Part shown: positions 62,677 through 64,000 of the stretch, piece by piece
Layout: the number at the start of each line of letters is the position of its first letter
How positions within the stretch are numbered: the first letter of the stretch is position 1
DNA from: Ornithinibacillus halophilus
GTDB lineage: Bacteria > Bacillota > Bacilli > Bacillales > Amphibacillaceae
DNA: 64,000 nt
Reading direction: 5' to 3'
NCBI RefSeq assembly: GCF_900129485.1
Contig: NZ_FQVW01000011.1
Location: 1 to 64,000, forward strand
Position numbers and translations under genes: made by a program
Notes under the pieces: model-generated
The model's input: the letters and a program-made list of their open reading frames with translations, nothing else
Databases searched by the model: none
Told to the model about the DNA's origin: nothing

Positions 62677-63840
62677 ATGGAAGAGCAAAGTAAGAACTTT
62701 GTCGTTTCAAGGGAAGATTGGTCCCTCCATCGCAAAGGCTTTCAGGATCAACAACGTCATATGGATAAAGTAAAGGAAGCCATTAAAAATAATTTACCAG
62801 ATTTAGTTAGTGAAGAAAATATTATTATGTCTAATGGACGTGATGTTGTTAAAATACCGATTCGCTCTTTGGATGAGTACAAAATTCGCTACAATCACAA
62901 CAAATCAAAACATGTTGGCCAAGGTGATGGGGATAGTCAAGTTGGTGATGTAGTTGCACGTGATGCGAATAGTAAAGGTAAAAAAGGTCCTGGTCAAGGG
63001 AAAAAAGCAGGAGATCAACCTGGTCAGGATTATTATGAAGCAGAGGTTTCTATTGAAGAGTTAGAAGAAGCGTTATTTAATGAGATGGAACTGCCTAACC
63101 TAAAGGAAAAGGAACAGGAGCAAATCACCATTGAAAAAGTAGAATTCAATGATGTTCGAAAAAAAGGCTTAATGGGAAATATTGATAAAAAACGAACGAT
63201 TTTAACGGCTCTTAAACGAAATGCGACAGAAGGTAAGGCGGAGATTTCCCCAATATATAATGATGATCTTCGTTTTAAAACGTGGAATGAGATTATAAAA
63301 CCTGAATCCAAGGCAGTTGTATTGGCGATGATGGATACCAGTGCATCCATGGGTACTTTTGAGAAGTATATGGCGAGAAGCTTTTTCTTCTGGATGACTC
63401 GCTTTTTACGCACAAAATATGAAAAAGTGGAAATTGCTTTTATTGCCCATCATACCGAGGCGAAAGTTGTTTCAGAAGACAATTTCTTTAATAAAGGAGA
63501 AAGTGGAGGAACGATTTGTTCATCAGCATATGATAAAGCATTAGAACTTATTGATGGTCAATACCATCCTAGTCGCTTTAATATTTATCCATTCCATTTT
63601 TCCGATGGAGAGAATATAACGTCTGATAATCCAAAATGTATTGAGTTAGTTAATCAAATTATGGATGTTTCAAATATGTTTGGATATGCAGAAGTGAACA
63701 TGTATAACCGTCCATCAACGCTCATGAGAGCATATAAAACCATTGAAAATGAAAAATTTCGCCATTATATATTAAAAGAAAAGCAAGATGTTTATCATTC
63801 ATTAAAGAGCTTTTTCCATAAGGAAGAGGCAGTTGTTTAG
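62677..63840 (+). CDS. yhbH: Sporulation protein YhbH (DUF444)
   Basis: 387 residues. It begins with [21 protein letters not shown] and has a Gly/Lys-rich linker (about 90-125). A von Willebrand factor A-like domain (about 215-380) carries the metal site MDTSASM, then [11 protein letters not shown] and [14 protein letters not shown]444 proteins pair with PrkA in sporulation and stress. GGAGGG precedes the ATG. It is separated from prkA by a terminator and a repeat tract. Confidence 0.93.
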   Translation: MEEQSKNFVVSREDWSLHRKGFQDQQRHMDKVKEAIKNNLPDLVSEENIIMSNGRDVVKIPIRSLDEYKIRYNHNKSKHVGQGDGDSQVGDVVARDANSKGKKGPGQGKKAGDQPGQDYYEAEVSIEELEEALFNEMELPNLKEKEQEQITIEKVEFNDVRKKGLMGNIDKKRTILTALKRNATEGKAEISPIYNDDLRFKTWNEIIKPESKAVVLAMMDTSASMGTFEKYMARSFFFWMTRFLRTKYEKVEIAFIAHHTEAKVVSEDNFFNKGESGGTICSSAYDKALELIDGQYHPSRFNIYPFHFSDGENITSDNPKCIELVNQIMDVSNMFGYAEVNMYNRPSTLMRAYKTIENEKFRHYILKEKQDVYHSLKSFFHKEEAVV

Positions 63841-63851
63841 CAGAATAGTTA

Positions 63852-63892
63852 GGGTACCAGTTGCTTGATGCAATTGGTACCTCCTATTTAGA
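63852..63892. terminator. Terminator after yhbH
   Basis: GGTACCAGTTGC pairs with GCAATTGGTACC around TTGAT, then TCCTATTT. Confidence 0.82.
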
Positions 63893-63908
63893 GGTAAGAA
63901 AGTTATAT

Positions 63909-64000
63909 TTAGTTATACCACTGTGTTTCTAATTGTGGTCCTTTATCAAATGTATAATCTCAACGCCCGAATGAAGCAAAAAAAGAATCAAACGGTAACT
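63909..64000 (-). pseudogene. 3' end of a minus-strand gene with an in-frame TGA (partial)
   Basis: Read on the minus strand from the window edge, one frame gives LPFDSFFASFGR, a TGA at 63960-63962, then DYTFDKGPQLETQWYN and TAA at 63909-63911. Both halves look coding and stay in frame, so the TGA looks like a recent Trp-to-stop change. Alternatively the gene simply ends at the TGA. The rest lies outside the window. Confidence 0.35.

Overview
The window is a chromosomal segment from a low-GC, endospore-forming member of the Bacillaceae. The gene order ychF-rpsF-ssb-rpsR, gdpP-rplI-dnaC-purA and walRKHIJ-htrA-(gap)-rlmH is the classic origin-proximal Bacillus backbone. The sporulation-linked genes prkA and yhbH lie at the right end. 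An affinity to the Oceanobacillus/Virgibacillus group is my impression only; nothing was searched.

1-28.7 kb is the core backbone. It holds translation genes (ychF, rpsF, rpsR, rplI), ssb, the replicative helicase, c-di-AMP phosphodiesterase GdpP, purA behind a PurR-box pair, a LysM-G5-M23 cell wall hydrolase with a WalR-type box, and the WalRK regulon operon with its HtrA protease. A molybdate transporter (modABC) sits on the minus strand. After htrA there is a gene-free patch with five DnaA-box-like 9-mers. Then come a mixed set of ordinary genes (ABC exporter, formate/nitrite channel, GNAT, a MerR regulator with its target, an HD-GYP protein, a DUF2935 protein) and rlmH.

28.7-47.35 kb is an integrated mobile island of about 18.65 kb, visibly more AT-rich than its flanks. 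It sits exactly in the 3' end of rlmH, the site used by staphylococcal SCC elements. It is bounded by an 11-bp direct repeat, and both copies can complete rlmH with the same last five residues (EPYHK). The right repeat is also the last codons of a large serine recombinase gene. The cargo includes a restriction-modification module (Eco57I-like m6A methyltransferase, C5 methyltransferase, McrB-like AAA motor, McrC/LlaJI-like nuclease), a separate PD-(D/E)XK protein, a HEPN-motif protein, a PemK/MazF-like protein, a RuvC-like resolvase, a tyrosine recombinase lacking one catalytic His, several unrecognised small proteins, and three long gene-free stretches that look like structured RNA genes.

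47.6-64 kb returns to chromosomal genes: a nucleoside deaminase, an MFS exporter, a GntR-ABC operon with a palindromic operator, cell wall enzymes (LysM amidase, NlpC/P60), lipoproteins, a YdeI-like protein, an FtsZ-like protein that has lost the whole GTP-binding half, a frameshifted transglutaminase-like gene, and prkA and yhbH separated by an unusual Val-Pro-Glu-type repeat tract.

The most distinctive observations are: (i) the recombinase changes its own C-terminus when the island excises, because its stop codon lies in the attachment site; (ii) the mixed m6A/m5C plus McrB/LlaJI restriction module; (iii) the three candidate RNAs in the island; (iv) the headless FtsZ homologue that keeps the T7-loop motif.
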